Below, piece after piece: positions 11,792-22,704 of a DNA stretch of 64,000 nucleotides. The position numbers and the translations under genes are program-made. The stretch's first letter is position 1, and each line of letters opens with the position of its first letter. Source of the DNA: Morella rubra (taxonomy: Eukaryota > Streptophyta > Magnoliopsida > Fagales > Myricaceae); NCBI GenBank assembly GCA_003952965.2, contig CM025850.1, forward strand, positions 29,957,374 through 30,021,373. The letters run 5' to 3'. The notes beneath the pieces are model-generated. The model had not been told where the DNA came from. It did no database searches and saw nothing but the letters and a program-made list of their open reading frames with translations.

Positions 11792-12224
11792 ACCGCCCCC
11801 ACACTCCCAAATCCTCTCTATACGCCACGCTCCTCTCCCGCCAATTCACTGCGACATAGCTCGCCGAGTCCTACCTCACATGCCTCTGCTTGATTGAGCC
11901 CCACCTAAATTCCTTCCTACATGTATCCAACTTCGTTTCATAGCAAACCTATCGCCTACATGAAAAGATTGAGAGGAAGGAGGAGGTTGGACCGTTGGTC
12001 CACGGGCTAGGTTTCTTGTGGGTGTGAAGGACAACATCTGTACGGCGGATATGCCTTCCACCGGTGGCTCCCGCATCCTTGACAGTTTTCGCCCACCATT
12101 CGACATGACGGCTACGAGGAAGATCAAGGAATTGGGTGGCATTGTGGTTGTGAAGACAAACTTAGACGAGTATGGCATGGGCAGCATGGAGCACCATTGA
12201 AGGGGAAAAGCTTCTGCATTTCAG
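11792..12224 (+). pseudogene. GATA: GATA exon 1, main part
   Basis: In one frame it reads TLLSRQFTAT, stop, LAESYLTCLCLIEPHLNSFL, then a second TAG at 11,941. After a frame change it reads GVKDNICTADMPSTGG, RPPFDMTATRKIKELGG and KTNLDEYGMGS, then TGA at 12,198, then ASAFQ before a GT donor at 12,225. These are the N-terminal part of the amidase fold of GatA, including the catalytic lysine of the Ser-cisSer-Lys triad in VKDN. Three stops and one frame change show it is dead. Confidence 0.88.
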
Positions 12225-13820
12225 GTTTTTGGCTCTCTCTTTCTCTCTTCCCTTCATGCCGAGTGTGGCTTTTATGGGGACTATTGTGATTTTCATTGGC
12301 TTTGTGGAGCACAAGATGAAGATGACTTAAGAAGTTAGACCTATCTAATAAATTCTTAAATGTGTATTTTCCAAATTATTTTATGTTATTCTCTCTCTTT
12401 CTTCGTTTTAAACTTAGGAAAATTGAAAGCATTCAAAGTGTCATGCTTCTCAATTTGAAATGACTCAAGTTTTGTTATGTACAGATGACCCTATAATGAA
12501 GGGATGTTTTTGACAATAGAACGGAGGGAAGGGTAGTCGTGCCCATCCTTTCCCCAGGAACCAACAGAAACATTAAATTTATGACAAAATACAAATACAT
12601 TAAGGAACAACATATTAAGAGATAATGGTACATGATCTTATATATGTGATAACCGGGGCCTCGGATACTTGTTAAAGAATGAGCCAGGGACTCATAGGCA
12701 GTGGCTTTGTTAAGGGAAACCATTCGAGACATAGCGAGAGCAAATCTTTCTAGGGCATTCATCACTATAGATATAGTTTACGATGGTATCACAAATAATT
12801 TCGATGTAGCTCATAGAGCCATGTATGTCGGTCCAAAGATCATATTTTAGCTGCACAGCTGATTTCAAATAAATCATTATATGGCTTGTTCCTTTCAATT
12901 CCATAGTCGTAATGGAATGCTTGTCTACACAGTACAGAATACAACCTCTTCTTTAACTTATATTTCAGTGAGAATACTTTTCTTTTCTTTTTGTTTTTTC
13001 TCAAGATCTTAACATCCTTTCAAAGCTAGTGTAATGTTGGAAATGAAAAGAGTAAGAAATTACTATCCTAATTTTGAGAGACTTTTTGTTAGTTTGGTAT
13101 GTCTTTCCTAATTGGTAACCAGGGTATTATTCATTGAGTTCGGTTATTGTGCAAATTCTTATTATGTAAGTGTGTGTGTGAGTGGATGGCTGAGATTAGA
13201 ATATAGAAATTTGATGGCTGAAAAAATGTCACGTCATTTAATGAGGAACCAAATTAAAACGGACCCATATTATCCATTACTGACCCCTTTTCTCTTTGTC
13301 TCTCTCTCCTTCGACTCTCTCTCTACCGCACCTCTCTCTCTCTCTATTGCACCTCTCTGTTGGGTTTAGTTTTCGATTGTTAGTACTATTGGTATATAGT
13401 AACACAAGGCACCAATGCAGTAAAGAGGATGAAAATGACTTGCTAGCTAGATTATCGTGCCTCTTACGTGTTTCCGTTTCTTTTTGTCCATTTTCATTCG
13501 AAGAACGTTAATTTCATGAATCGAAAACTAAAAGAAATACTTCTGGCATGTCACATTTACGTGAACCATATATACGTCAAATAAAGCAAAAAAGGAAATA
13601 GATCCCTTTCTGTTCGCTCTGCACTCTGAATCTCCAGAATTTTCTATCAACGACAATATTTGTTAATCTTTCTTACAAGTTCGCTCTTCAATTACGTCCA
13701 ACTCAAATGAATTGGCCACTTCCGATTCAGATGAAAGGACCGAACATAAAGGTGTAGCCTTTCAATAGACTATTGTTAGAAAATCTCACAGAACCATGGG
13801 CAAAAAGTGAAATATTGCAG
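12225..13820 (+). other. GATA intron 1
   Basis: About 1.6 kb of AT-rich intron with no recognised gene. It holds a CT-rich low-complexity stretch at about 13,291-13,360. The acceptor AG at 13,819-13,820 is followed by seven extra bases before the expected GTG ACT of the exon, so splicing would also shift the frame. Confidence 0.6.
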
Positions 13821-13946
13821 TCATTGGGTGACTACAAATCCATGGGATGTGTCTCGGGTGCCAGGAGGATCATCAGGAGGCTCAGCTGCTGCTGTTTCTT
13901 CTAGGCAGTGTGTCGTGTCATTGGGAAGCGATACTGGTGGAAGCAT
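13821..13946 (+). pseudogene. GATA: GATA exon 2, with amidase signature
   Basis: Encodes [20 protein letters not shown] followed by [19 protein letters not shown]. This holds the glycine/serine-rich amidase signature with the cis-serine, and the DTGGS nucleophile serine. It ends at a GT donor at 13,947. Confidence 0.9.
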
Positions 13947-13959
13947 GTGAAAGTTTGTT

Positions 13960-14441
13960 TGTGGAATAATTCTTACAGATTTTCATTAATCTTCGATCTT
14001 CAAGGAAATCTTGTCTCTGAACTGTCTTCGAATTCTTCAGATCTTGTTTAGCTTACCACCGGAAAATTATTAGATCTCACAACCTTAGTAGCCCAATTGT
14101 TCTGCCTCATTCCTTTCCACGCCTCACAACCGTCACAGGGTTTTTCAAAGTCCTAATGGCCAACTGTTTAGAAAAAGCTATCTTATAGGCTTTTTCGAAA
14201 GCTTTTCTGAACCCTAGCTGTGATATGGCGTGAGATCGTTAGGAACCTCAGATCTCGGCCGTAAGATCACATAGAAAACTATTTCCCATTAATTCCTTTA
14301 TGTTTTTATATTCCGAATTTTGGGCTTCTACTAATTATAATCATATACATTAACAAATCACAATTTAACTTAGAGAATATGAGATTGATTTGTGGAATCT
14401 CTTTTACTAACAATAATAACTTATTTATCCTTCCACCATAC
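13960..14441. mobile_element. Copia element 2: left part of a decayed LTR
   Basis: The sequence up to 14,441 aligns loosely with the LTR of copia element 1: shared words include GGGCTTCTACTAATTA and ATCCTTCCACCA, in the same order and spacing. It is clearly more diverged than the LTRs of element 1 are from each other, so older. A CACTA transposon begins at 14,442 in the middle of this LTR. The start given is approximate. Confidence 0.6.
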
Positions 14442-14454
14442 ACTACAAAAAAAG

Positions 14455-14570
14455 GGCAACCGCTGCTATAGGCCAAAAAAACGCTATTATAGGTTTTAGC
14501 AGCGTTTCCCTAAAATGCTGCTACAGGTCTTTAGCGTTATAGACCCAGCATTTTTTTTTAAAAGAAAAAC
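14455..14570. repeat. CACTA left subterminal repeats
   Basis: Several copies in both orientations of a motif of the form (G/T)AGCAGCG or its complement, with variants CTGCTATAGG and TGCTGCTACAGG, packed into about 110 bases next to the terminus. Confidence 0.7.
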
Positions 14571-14654
14571 GTTGCAACAATTATATTTATAAAACACCTG
14601 CATTTTTAATTTGTAATACAAATTTATTTTAATAACCATAATTCATTTATGTAA

Positions 14655-15150
14655 AAACCTAAGAACTAGGGTTGCACAGAATCGAACCACAGACCGGACC
14701 AGACCACAAAATCGGGCCAGATTTGTGGTCTTAGTGGTCCAAATCTGGTCTGGTCCTGACCGCATTTGAAAAACCTGTTATATCCGATCCAGTCCAGTTC
14801 ACATTTGGGATTCGGTCTGGACTGGACTGGACCGGATTTATTAATTTAAATAATAAATATATTTTTTAATTTTTTTAATACAAACTTTAAACTTAAAAAA
14901 TAAAAACCCTAAGTCAAAATTATGAGTTTTGATGCCCTCCCTAGTCCCTTCCAGCCTTCCCCCTTCGAAATTAATTCCTCTCTTTCCCTTGATTTACAAA
15001 AGAAAAAACCCTTCGAAAAAAAAAGAAACCAGACCGGACCACTTATAAGTGGTCCGGTTCAATCCTTTAGTTTAGGTACAACCGGAAATCTAGTCCGACT
15101 AGATTCCGGTCCAAAAACTGGATCGGATTTCCGGTTGTGCAGATCTACTA
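14655..15150. repeat. Dispersed repeat rich in ACCGGACC/GGTCCGG words
   Basis: Contains many short near-palindromic copies of GGTCCGGT and its complement at 14,680-14,840 and again, inverted, at 15,030-15,140. A related block lies near 46,735-46,850 and 52,680-52,840 in the palindrome arms. The inverted halves suggest a small foldback element. The open frame at 14,922-15,188 covers part of it and shows no protein motif. Confidence 0.45.
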
Positions 15151-15609
15151 AGAATAAGGATAATAAAGTAAATATAATTCATCATTGATTAAATAACCAA
15201 GTCTTAAAATTTTTACAACACAAGAGTCTATACAAGTTTCTACATAAAATAAAAATAACTTTAATCCTAGCATTAGCAAAAGCAGCTTCAGTACACCATC
15301 AGCACCAACACCATCTTCACGAAGTGGTAACTTTGCCATTGAAAAGGAGAAACGGGATAAGAAAAAATGAACAATATGCCAATAGCTTGAACAGATGCAA
15401 CAGAGAGAGATATAAAATACATAGAGGCATTTTAGAGGCACTTCAAAATTCATAAACATAGAAGGGCATTTCAAAATTCATAAATGTAGAGGCATTTTAT
15501 AGTCCTAGCAATAAGATTGGTATTGACACGTAGCAAGAATTTTACAATGTCTTCGTACAAATAAGTATGCTATACAGAACTGGTAAATGTTCTGTATGAC
15601 CTGAACATA

Positions 15610-15915
15610 TAAAACATGGTTATAGGCCTGATAAGGGAGGAGTTGAGATCTTGGAATGTACAGTTGATTAGCCAACTGTTTGATCACACCTCTGCAGAGG
15701 CTATTCTTAATATCACCCTCCCATTAAGACCTGGTCCCGACTTTGGGTCCATAATAATAAAGGTATTCTCACAGCAAAGTCAGCCTACGCTTTCATTCAA
15801 GAATCTCGGGGACATCAACTAGTGCCTAGACCTTGACGAAATGGAGTAAGCTTTGGAAACTTAAAATACAGCACAGACTCAAGCTGATGCAAAGACCATT
15901 GCTATTATGTGTTCA
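15610..15915 (+). mobile_element. LINE fragment (C-terminal ORF2, zinc-binding RT-associated part)
   Basis: The frame beginning near 15,640 gives SWNVQLISQLFDHTSAEAIL, then a shifted frame gives KGILTAKSAYAFIQESRG, then WKLKIQHRLKLM. These are the region between reverse transcriptase and the zf-RVT domain of plant L1 elements. The LINE at 41,000-41,170 has matching pieces (KGVYSVKEHI, KVQHRLKLLFWK). It is a short fragment with at least one frame change. Confidence 0.65.
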
Positions 15916-16181
15916 CAATTGATATTAAAAGTAATAAAATCACGGACGGGTGAAGTGGATATCTACCAAGCAAGCATAGTTTGAACTTTTTTTAGTTGAA
16001 GAAAACAAAACTAAATTCATTAGTTGAATTCTTATTTGTAGATAAAGAAGGACATTCACAGCATCATCACGATTAAGTTCAAAGCATTGCTTCCCCCAAA
16101 GCAATGTAATTGGTATTTGTCAGTCTTACTTGTGAAGCTTTCAAAAATTCATGTGCTTTTGGAAGAGTTGGCCCATACTAT

Positions 16182-16545
16182 TCAATTAGATTGCAAAAGA
16201 GAATTGCTTGGACAGAGAATTGCTTTCAAAAAGTTAGTACAGCTAATTTGGTTCATTGATGATACCATCATTATAAACAGAAGAAAGAACGGATACTCAA
16301 CTGTATAATTCTTCATTCTTTGGAATATAGCTCTGCTAGTTAGCACAACACTAACAATCACACTTAAGCCAGGTTTAGTTAAGACTATATTAGCAGCACT
16401 TCTTGCAGCATCTGTAGCACTTGCCACTGCTATTCCAATATTTGCTTTCTTTAGGGTAGGGGCATCATTCACACCATCTCCAGTCATTCCAACCACATTT
16501 TTTTTTCTTGTAAAATTTTGACAATTTCGTACTTGTGTTCTGAAA
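16182..16545 (-). pseudogene. Plasma-membrane H+-ATPase (P-type) fragment captured in the CACTA element
   Basis: P3A ATPases pump protons out of plant cells. The minus strand reads [13 protein letters not shown], then [60 protein letters not shown] and MKNYT, the conserved end of the P domain with the GDGVNDAP hinge motif and the start of transmembrane helix 5. The usual IAVAD(A) is IAVAS here. Homology stops after KNYT; the rest of the gene is absent. It is the size of one or two exons, typical of gene fragments picked up by CACTA elements. It cannot be functional as a pump. Confidence 0.85.
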
Positions 16546-17399
16546 GTGTGAAGGAATTATGAAACTAGAATTAGTAAATCACCATGAGCTATCACTATAG
16601 GTATGAAAGATACCCATTATCTATTGATCCTTTGGAGTACATAATATGCATAGTTTCATGTAAACAATCATCCGTTTTAACTTTTTTAGCATTTAGAAAT
16701 CAGAATATGCAAGAACACTTGCTTCTATAAGCTCATTTTTGTGATCCAGTGACCTGGAAACCTTGCCATTCATTGGCCATATAATCTTTAAAGAAAAAAG
16801 TTTCCTGATATGTATCCTATATTACCTTCATCGATCTAGAAATTCAGAGATTATGCTTTATGGTTTAAGAAACCCCAACACAATGGATGTAAAATAAACG
16901 AGGTGGGACAACAAATAACAGAAAATCGAACAGAGATAGGCAAATACCTTTTTCCTGGAGACAGTTTGGCATTTTTCTTAAAAAAAAAAAGAATCATCAC
17001 TCAACCTGTCCATTGCTTTTTATAAACAAATTATACACGCATTCTGTGGGTCTCAACCCCACAGATTCACCGCTCCTATCATCTATCATTTCTCGAAAAT
17101 GATGAAAAGCTAGTGTTAGTTTAGAAGAGTGTCAAAATTGTACCCTTCTCTTTTTTCTTTTTTTCTTTTTTCTAAGAAAATTATACCCTTTTCAGTTGGT
17201 GTTTTTCAAGTCCTACCCCCACCCCCCTCCAGCTCGTAAAAACATATTCCTATATTCATGATCCATAAATGGCCGGAAAAGGAATCACAATAGAAAAAGG
17301 AACATAAAGAGGAAAGACCGGGAACAGAGTAATATATGTAGCTTTAGTGTAATATAATTAACTTTTCATGAGATAAGTATGGGATTCTAGTACCAAAAC

Positions 17400-18210
17400 A
17401 GACCCAACTGCAATTGATGGAGATCAAGGCACCGTTTCGAAGGATCTTGTTCAAGTACCAATTGGGCCAGTTACGAGAGCACGGGCAAAGAAGTTCAAGG
17501 ATGTACTCAACGGACTTATTCAAGAGTTATGGGCTCAAGCAAATGCGTGGAGGCCCATTGAGCATGATCCACATGAACAACAAAGGATTGTCAACATAAT
17601 TCAAGTTCTAGAAGGATCCGATTAAGGCTAAGCTCAAATTGGCAAGATAATATTCTAGAAGACTCAATTAGGCGCCACTTTAAGGAGGCTCAATTAGGCG
17701 TGCCTTTCTTCCCCTTTTTTGGTTCGGATTACAAGGCTATTTAGGTGCCATTTTGTTTCCTTTCTTGACTCTTGTAGGCGCCAACTTTTATTGCCTTTTT
17801 AAGTGTGTTTTGTTTTAGGCGTGTTAAGCTTTATTTCCTTGTTATTTTTGTTGCCTTGTTTTCTTTTAGGCAAGTAGGATTTATCCCTTAATTAGGTGAT
17901 TTGTATTAGGGTTTCTCCTTGTAGTGGCCGACCTATATATAGATGCCTAAGCAATGAAAAACGCAGACATTGATTTATGAAATTGTGAGAGTATTTCTCT
18001 TTGGTTCTTTGAAGAACTTCTCGAACTTATCGGGATTTCCCGTGGCGTTCATCTCGACTTATCAAACAGAGTTCCACCACCGTTTGTGGCGTTTTCCTTG
18101 TACCGAGGTTCTTGTTTATGATAAACAACGGGTCAAGGTCTTCCATTCGAATCAGTCCTAGAATGATCTTGGGTTCCCTATTCATTGTTGGGTCTCGTTA
18201 TTCTTGACGA
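17400..18210 (+). mobile_element. 3' end of a Ty3/gypsy element with LTR-like sequence
   Basis: The frame at about 17,415-17,625 gives VPIGPVTRARAKKFKDVLNG followed by LIQELWAQ and ends in a stop. The GPVTRARAKK motif is common at the C-terminus of plant Ty3/gypsy polyproteins. The next ~580 bases contain a TATA-like ACCTATATATAGATGCC at about 17,930-17,947 and look like an LTR, but I could not fix its edges. The fossil lies inside the CACTA element. Confidence 0.6.
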
Positions 18211-18239
18211 GGTTTACATCAGCAATAAAGACCACTTCA

Positions 18240-18424
18240 CAACCACTACCACTTAAGCTAGCACACCCACTATGAAGAAACAGAGCTAGCACACCCAAAA
18301 TTACGAACCACCACAAATAAGGCATGGTGTTCTGAAGCTTGAGCACAAGCAAGATAGTGAAGGAGAAGAGCAAGCCATGGGCCACAAGAGCCTGAAGAGA
18401 CTTGGCCACCCTCCTCCAGGTCAT
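18240..18424 (-). pseudogene. TMEM185-like (Fragile-X-F-associated transmembrane protein) first-exon fragment
   Basis: From the ATG at 18,424 the minus strand encodes MTWRRVAKSLQALVAHGLLF and SFTILLVLKLQNTMPYLWW, which resembles the N-terminus of the plant transmembrane Fragile-X-F-associated family (MSWRRVLKS.QALAAH.LLF.FTLLL.LKLD). One hydrophobic segment is visible. After LWW the sequence no longer resembles the family. It lies inside the CACTA element and is probably a captured exon. The identification is from memory of the family's N-terminus. Confidence 0.6.
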
Positions 18425-18849
18425 CACCCTCCTCTGGACCAACATTCCTAGAAGCAAAAATTTAGAAGAGAAAATAAAGCAGAGAAGAAATAGGGCTTAC
18501 CGTTAATAGTATAGCAACTCAAAATCCCCAAACATTTGGAGGTTCGACTAAGAGGAGGGGCAGAAGCTTTGGTGGTCGGGCTCATAATGATGAAGCCATC
18601 AACGAGAAGGACTAAAAAGACAAGAGATGAATTGTGGTTGGGAGATAGAGAATTGGAGAATGAGAGAGTGCCAAAACTTGATGAGAGAGCATCGAAACTT
18701 TTGGCGCATTTCTTAAATTTTCTTTGACAATTGAGTGGCACAAGGAAGAGAGTAACAAATTTTAGAAATCTGTAATTTGTAATTTGTAACAGTAATAATA
18801 GTAATTTGTAATTTGTAAAAGTATTTAAAAATCTTAGTACTTAGTATTA

Positions 18850-19125
18850 AATACATAGCATATTATTTTTTCACTCTTTTTATAACTAGTGTAATAATCT
18901 TAATTAAAATAGGTTGGTAATAATAATATCTAGTACTTATAATTTAATAACAACTTCAATTTTGATAACAATCCATCTAATTTCATATTTTATTAAGTAG
19001 GCCCTTTAAAATAAAAATTTTCAAATACATGACAAAATAAAATTATATATTAAAAGGAATATAATGATATATAAAATAATTATTTACATTAATTAACTTA
19101 TAATTAATAAATAAAAACTATTATT
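18850..19125. repeat. AT-rich CACTA-internal module
   Basis: AT-rich stretch with words such as AACTTCAATTTT.ATAAC and CTAATTTCATATTTT.TTAAGTAG that recur next to the subterminal-type repeats at 46,450-46,720 and 52,880-53,130. This links the CACTA element here with the one in the palindrome arms as one family. Confidence 0.6.
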
Positions 19126-19129
19126 TTTA

Positions 19130-19475
19130 ATTAGACCTATAGTAGCGTTTGTTGACACAAACGCTGCTAAAGGTGGGTGCTTCAGCGGTGGTCACCATGA
19201 CTGCTGCTGTAGGTACCGAATTTCTAGCAGCGTTTATGCGCAAACGCTGCTAAAAGTTAGACCTATAGTGGCGATCAACTGTGACCGCCTCTGTTGATAC
19301 AGATCTTTAGTGGCGTATGTGGACAAACGTCGCGAGAAACCACCTATAGTGGCGGTCATCAACAGTCGCTAAAAAGACTGCTGCAATAAGTGATTTCTAG
19401 CAGCGTTTTTTCACAAACGCCACTAAAAGGTGTCTATAGTGGCGTTTTTGGTAACCGCCACTCAAGACTACATGA
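19130..19475. repeat. CACTA right subterminal repeats
   Basis: About a dozen copies in both orientations of GTAGCGTTTGT, AACGCTGCTAAA and CTATAGTGGCG type words. They match the left set at 14,455-14,570 in inverted sense. Confidence 0.75.
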
Positions 19476-20215
19476 GCCAATAGAATCAGAATAAAATCAC
19501 CGATTAAATCCCTAGCTCATATAATTCTTAATTCCAATCTGTAACATGTTAAACTCCCAAATTTTTTCCAAAATAATTTATTAATTACACTGGCCAATGA
19601 TTTTCTAGTGTTCAACCCCATACAGATTTAATGAATATACTATCTTGTTAAGAGACTGGTGGATTCCTTATTGAGCATTTATATAAAACTATTTATTATA
19701 TACAAAACCCAACTTTGTCTGGAATATTTGACCTATAAAGATCATCACCAAATGACTCGGTCAAAGCACAAATTTATAACAAACAATTCCATACAAACCT
19801 CTCAGGTCTAAGGATACTATAAGTCAATTGTGCTGAATATCATTCTCACTATCAATGATCACTTCCAAAAGATATTCTTATTTGATCCCGTTCAATGCAT
19901 GTACTCTTACAGTGCATCTACTTGTTTGCTTAAGGTCACTACCTCAATAACAAAGTCCATCATCCTATTTAATAGAGGCACAACGAATGTAGACCTATTT
20001 ACAGAAACATGTAACTTGGTCTAGAACAAATGTCAAATAAACAAGGAGCCGAAAAGTCATACTCTCAGCCTTCTATTCATTAATCATTGGCATGACTTTT
20101 CTACAATGTTACTTAATAATAAAACTGCATGACATCTTATGTCACATCATAATACCCATAAATAAATAAACACAGTGATAAATCAAAAGAAATAATTATC
20201 TTCTTAAATAAACTA
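19476..20215 (-). mobile_element. Copia element 2: rest of LTR and 3' untranslated part
   Basis: 19,480-19,535 continues the LTR interrupted by the CACTA element (CTCATATAATTCTTA near its end, against GGCACATAATTCTAACA in element 1). From 19,540 on it aligns with the 3' region of element 1 at 4,350-5,040: shared words include AGACTGGTGGATTCCTT, ACAAACCTCTCAGGTCTAAG and TTTTCTACAATGTTAC. No coding part remains. The fossil is inserted in GATA intron 2 and is older than element 1. Confidence 0.7.
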
Positions 20216-20242
20216 GTTTTTAGGACATAAATCTTAGAGCGG

Positions 20243-20435
20243 GTGGCAGCCAGCATCATTTTGCGGTGGTGTTGGATTGAAACCAACATACGGATGGGTT
20301 TCGAGATATGGGCTCATGGCATATGCGTCGTCACTTGATGTTATTGGCTACTTTGGATCCTCAGTTGCTGATACTGGGATTCTACTTCGTGTGATTTTTG
20401 GTCATGATAGGCTCGATATGACTAGTAGTAAGCGG
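20243..20435 (+). pseudogene. GATA: GATA exon 3
   Basis: Encodes [40 protein letters not shown] and [17 protein letters not shown], ending SSKR before a GTAAGG donor at 20,436. This is the core of the amidase domain. The usual KPTYGRVSR has W for R here. The left edge is approximate. Confidence 0.9.
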
Positions 20436-20877
20436 GTAAGGGACCTTTACATATTTGATTATTATGCAAAGATAAAATTTTTTTTGGATGCCTGGAAGTG
20501 AAGAATTATGATCTTAACCTATAAAGTCTACGTAAGTTCCAAACCAGTCCTCGATGAAGAAAATTAAACAGATTTCATATGTGGTGATTGATCATTTGAG
20601 TTTGTGTATTAGTGTCATCCTTGGTATAGCTAACAGTCGGTAGGTACCACTTGAAAGATTTACCATATCTATTACGAGTGAGAAGCTGTCTAATCTTGTT
20701 GGTTCGCTTCGTGCATTGTTTGAATATTTGTTATAAAGGAAGACTTATTGATCTTAGTGGACTAATGTTTGAGAATAGAATATTAGATATTGTGTGAAAT
20801 ACATTTTATTCAGTGTCCTGTAAATAGTGAATGGTATTGCATTGTGTTCTGAAATTAAAATATATTTAACTATGTAG
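20436..20877 (+). other. GATA intron 3
   Basis: 442 bases with normal GT and AG ends; no other feature seen. Confidence 0.7.
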
Positions 20878-21057
20878 GAGGTTCCTGACTTTGCATCTCA
20901 ATTTGCTTCAATAAATTTGTTGGACTCCAAACCTTGGAAGGGACTTAGAGTTTGTCTGATCCGTCAAACTCTTGATGACGGTGTTGATAGTGGAGTGGTT
21001 TCTCTAATCCGTGGTGCTGTTTCACAACTTGAGGAACTATGATGCTCTGTGACTGAG
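20878..21057 (+). pseudogene. GATA: GATA exon 4
   Basis: Encodes EVPDFASQFASINLLDSKPW, KGLRVCLIRQTLDDGVDSGV and VSLIRGAVSQLEEL, then TGA at 21,040-21,042 where the family has glycine, then CSVTEV. The stop is a single-base change from GGA. Confidence 0.9.
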
Positions 21058-21180
21058 GTTTACTCTTAATTATTTATGTTCCTTACAATGGCTTAGTGCT
21101 TTAACTCACTATTTCATTCCAGAGGCCTGCTTTTGCTCTTTAATGTCTTTTAAAACCTTTTAAATCCTAAACTTGCAGAT

Positions 21181-21273
21181 CTCATTAGCTTCTTTCTCCC
21201 TTGGGTTGCCTGCCTATTATGTTCTTGCATCTTCTGAATCATCTTCTAACTTATCTCGTTATCATGGTATCAG
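21181..21273 (+). pseudogene. GATA: GATA exon 5
   Basis: After a TTGCAG acceptor it encodes SLASFSLGLPAYYVLASSES and SSNLSRYHGIR, and ends at a GTAATG donor. It has no stop. Confidence 0.88.
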
Positions 21274-22546
21274 GTAATGGCTTAAATGTTTTTTGTCCGA
21301 CATTGATGTTTTTATCTTTGGCTTCTTATACATGAAGATAAAATCTCTGTCCTTCTCTCTGTCTCTGTCTCTCTGTCTCTCTTTCTCTCTGTTGCCTGTG
21401 CATGTGCTAGTCTCATATAAGTGTCTTTTTATATGTATGACTTTATGTAGCTATAATGTTATGTTTACTTCAAAGGTGAGAGAAGGAAAGGGAAACACAG
21501 GGAGGGAGGGAGAGGACAATGTAGGATGAGATCAAAGAGGATTCCCTTTGTTTCCATTTGAGAAACATAGGCTTTGATGGGGAATCTGTATTTAGTCTCA
21601 TTTCTGCATGCTTTAAAAAGAGAAAATTTGGGCTCGCCCTTCTGGAGGTTAGAAGGCAACTAGCGTCCTAAATATTTGGCCATCCCAAAATTTTGGTCTG
21701 GTAAAAGAACTGTAAAGTAATCTCTTTCTCCTCGTCAAATGATCTCTTTCCTTCACAATAAACTCAAACAATTCATTCAAATTATCTTTCTCCTCACTTT
21801 TTCACCAACTTCCATGGACTAAATTTACTTTTTCACCGATTCTAATAAACCAAAATTTTGGAATGCAAACACCACCTAAATCTTTGACAGAGAGAAAGAG
21901 AGAGAGAGAGAGTAGAGCCAACTCATGAGAAATTGTGATTCTGTTGAAAGGATCTGGTACAAAAGGGAAAACTTCTTTTTCTCCTTCTCCTTTGCTTTTG
22001 TTTTGAATTTTTTCTGGTCTTTTTGGTTTTGTGATATAGCATTTAGTATTCAAATATCTACCAAGGGGCCTGCCTGTGGGAATTATAGTATTTCTGCTGA
22101 GAATGGCAGAAAAGGAAATGCCAAATTTCAATTGTTGGTTCTCTCTGCGTATTGTACCTCTCTAATTATTGATGAGTGAGTGAGTTCTCACCTTTCTTAG
22201 CAAATTTTATTTTTAGTTTCTGGTTACAATATGCAACTCTGTACAGATTTTAATTTGTTTTTTGAGATTAAAAGTGGAGTAGTTTTATGTGATGGGAGAT
22301 GGTATGAAAGTTGGTAGTTGATGTTTGAGTTAGGATTGTTTGGCAAAAGGACATGGTCTTTCCATCAATGTAGTGTATACTCACGTTTGTTAGTTCTGGT
22401 GTTATTGTTAACCTTATGTATAGAGCCATATTTTGGCCTACTTCTATTACCCATTGTTTGGCATCTACTTAGAGCATAACAAAACTCGTAATAAAAGCTC
22501 TTTTAGCTCTTTTCAATTTGCTCATTTAGTTATTTTCTTTTCTTTA
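21274..22546 (+). other. GATA intron 5 plus a gap where exons are missing
   Basis: The family continues with about 100 residues (the NADDLNTLY to SAAYKIG part). I find none of it here, so one or more exons have been lost or replaced. The stretch has CT/AG microsatellites at 21,353-21,392 and 21,888-21,914. The short frames in it show no motif. Confidence 0.6.
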
Positions 22547-22663
22547 ATGGTCAATGTTAACTTGGCAGAGCTACTTGCCTTGGTATTGCCCTGCGGATTT
22601 GTTGAAGGTGGAGTCGCAGGGCTTCCTGTTGGTCTTCAGATGATTGGTGCGGCATTTGATGAG
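22547..22663 (+). pseudogene. GATA: GATA penultimate exon
   Basis: Encodes MVNVNLAELLALVLPCGFVE and GGVAGLPVGLQMIGAAFDE, then a GT donor. AELLALV stands where the family has AGLPALV. The base before the coding part reads TTTCTTTAATG, so the acceptor AG seems to have mutated. Confidence 0.88.
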
Positions 22664-22704
22664 GTATTGAAAATTACTATAGCAATAGATATTTTGATTT
22701 AGAA

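Larger units (their letters stand above)
14442..19475. mobile_element. CACTA (En/Spm-type) DNA transposon carrying host-gene fragments
   Basis: Starts CACTACAAAAAAAGGGC, the classic CACTA terminal sequence, followed at 14,455-14,570 by short motifs of the GCTGCTATAGG and TAGCAGCGTTT kind. The same motifs, many in inverted orientation, fill 19,130-19,470. Such subterminal repeats are where CACTA transposases bind. I do not see a clean complementary TIR at the right end, which seems eroded. No transposase was recognised, so the element is non-autonomous. It contains pieces of a H+-ATPase gene, a TMEM185-like gene, a LINE and a gypsy element. The LTR on either side belongs to one older copia element. 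Confidence 0.75.

Noticed and set aside
11876-12187. Minus-strand frame of 103 residues
   Set aside because: It is the shadow of GATA exon 1 on the opposite strand.
16182-16545. A working H+-ATPase gene
   Set aside because: Only the hinge-region part is present; no phosphorylation-site DKTGT, membrane or regulatory part nearby.
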